A stretch of 14,935 nt of DNA from positions 6,252 through 21,186 of the forward strand of contig JALHDH010000082.1 of the NCBI GenBank assembly GCA_022839105.1. The letters run 5' to 3'. The translations under genes and the position numbers were made by a program. Shown here one piece after another: positions 14,351 through 14,935 of this stretch. How positions within the stretch are numbered: position 1 is the stretch's first letter; the number at the start of each line of letters is the position of its first letter. The stretch is from a bacterium (lineage in GTDB: Bacteria; Vulcanimicrobiota; Xenobia; Xenobiales; Xenobiaceae). The notes beneath the pieces are model-generated. The model was not told the DNA's origin. It did not search any database and worked only from the letters and a program-made list of their open reading frames with translations.

Positions 14351-14935
14351 TCAGAACATGTTCCGCGAGGCCACGAACAGGGCCACCGCCAACCCGTACA
14401 GCCCGGCCATCAGGGTCCGCACCAGGGCCTCCCCTCCCAGGCTTCCGGCGGTCCAACGGGCCAGGACCAGGTGCAGGGGGAAGACCACCGCCACGAATCG
14501 GGGCAGGCTCATCAGGAGGTTTCCCGGGTAGGGCCAGAGCAGGGGAAGCAGCAGGCTCAGGAACGCCAGGATCCCATAGCAGGCCGGCATGCGCAGCAAC
14601 CCGACTCCCAGGACCAGGGCGTACAGGGCCGCAGCCCCTTCGAAGAGGTAGATCCCCCCGCCCTCCACCCCGGCAAACTGAAAGGCCTGGCGCAGCCCCC
14701 CCCAGAGCGTCCACCAGGGCCAGGCGAACTGTCGCTGCCAGTCGTCCTGGGCGTGGAAGAAGGCCAGGGGATTGCCCGTGGCAAGCTCGTGAAGACCCAT
14801 GACCAGGGCCAGACCTGCGGGGACCAGTCCCAGCCACAGGATCCGGATCCAGGGCGCTCCTCGACCCCGGCGACGAGCCGCCAGGAACTCGATCAGCAAG
14901 GCAGGCAGGATCAAGACCCCCACCGTGCGGGTGGC
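14351..14935 (-). CDS. C-terminal part of a PIG-V-like mannosyltransferase / membrane glycosyltransferase
   Basis: The frame is open to the right edge, so the start and N-terminal catalytic loops lie outside; about 194 residues are visible. They are polytopic: hydrophobic segments alternate with short polar loops, and the protein ends VALFVASRNMF. ATRTVGVLILP at the edge, ATGNPLAFFHAQDDWQRQFAWPW in the middle and SLPRFVAVVFPLHLVLARW near the end resemble bacterial relatives of the GPI mannosyltransferase PIG-V, lipid-phosphate-sugar-dependent GT-C enzymes of the inner membrane. The family's N-terminal acidic catalytic motif cannot be checked here. A generic GT39-type transferase is the main alternative. 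It is on the same strand as the downstream regulator, about 150 bp before it; the gap holds GATGTTG twice (14290-14296 and 14312-14318) but no clear terminator. Confidence 0.75.
   Translation of the reverse strand, partial: ATRTVGVLILPALLIEFLAARRRGRGAPWIRILWLGLVPAGLALVMGLHELATGNPLAFFHAQDDWQRQFAWPWWTLWGGLRQAFQFAGVEGGGIYLFEGAAALYALVLGVGLLRMPACYGILAFLSLLLPLLWPYPGNLLMSLPRFVAVVFPLHLVLARWTAGSLGGEALVRTLMAGLYGLAVALFVASRNMF

Overview
The window is high-GC bacterial DNA (roughly two thirds or more G+C by eye, G/C-rich third codon positions). Genes are tightly packed and no RNA gene, CRISPR array or insertion sequence is visible. No gene fixes the taxon. A secreted S9 peptidase, PEGA and TPR proteins, a Kup transporter beside a kinase-less KdpD-like protein and a PIG-V-like mannosyltransferase would suit a high-GC Gram-negative such as an Acidobacteriota (Holophagae) or myxobacterial-type lineage; this is a weak inference. 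Many very long opposite-strand open frames are by-products of the base composition.

Layout. (1) Positions 1-4254, minus strand, read psuG -> KdpD-like -> kup: a pseudouridine-5'-phosphate glycosidase, a 787-residue protein with two tandem KdpD sensor + universal-stress-protein (USP) units and no histidine kinase, and the N-terminal 269 residues of a Kup potassium transporter that runs off the left edge. The KdpD-like gene and kup are 29 bp apart, so the double sensor probably serves potassium homeostasis.

(2) Positions 4526-10222, plus strand: four genes in a row, none matching a characterised system that I recognise. They encode a small Gly-rich hydrophobic protein, an all-helical protein with about four ~100-residue repeats and a zinc ribbon, a pseudokinase-TM-PEGA-Pro-rich protein, and an exported or membrane-anchored TPR protein. 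The last three are spaced 70, 3 and 2 nt apart and look like one co-translated unit. This is the best candidate for an undescribed envelope-associated system. (3) galE, on minus, converges on the TPR gene with a 10-bp 3' overlap. (4) A secreted prolyl-oligopeptidase-type S9 peptidase, on plus, diverges from galE; the spacer holds two identical palindromic 10-mers exactly 20 bp apart. (5) On minus, a small regulator joins a Myb/SANT- or GcrA-like HTH to a sigma-70 region-4-like HTH. It converges on the peptidase gene across a strong hairpin. (6) At the right edge is the C-terminal part of a polytopic PIG-V-like glycosyltransferase.

Functionally, block 1 is potassium homeostasis plus nucleoside salvage. 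Block 2 is an unknown membrane signalling or scaffold module. The rest is sugar nucleotide metabolism, peptide degradation, transcription control and envelope glycosylation.
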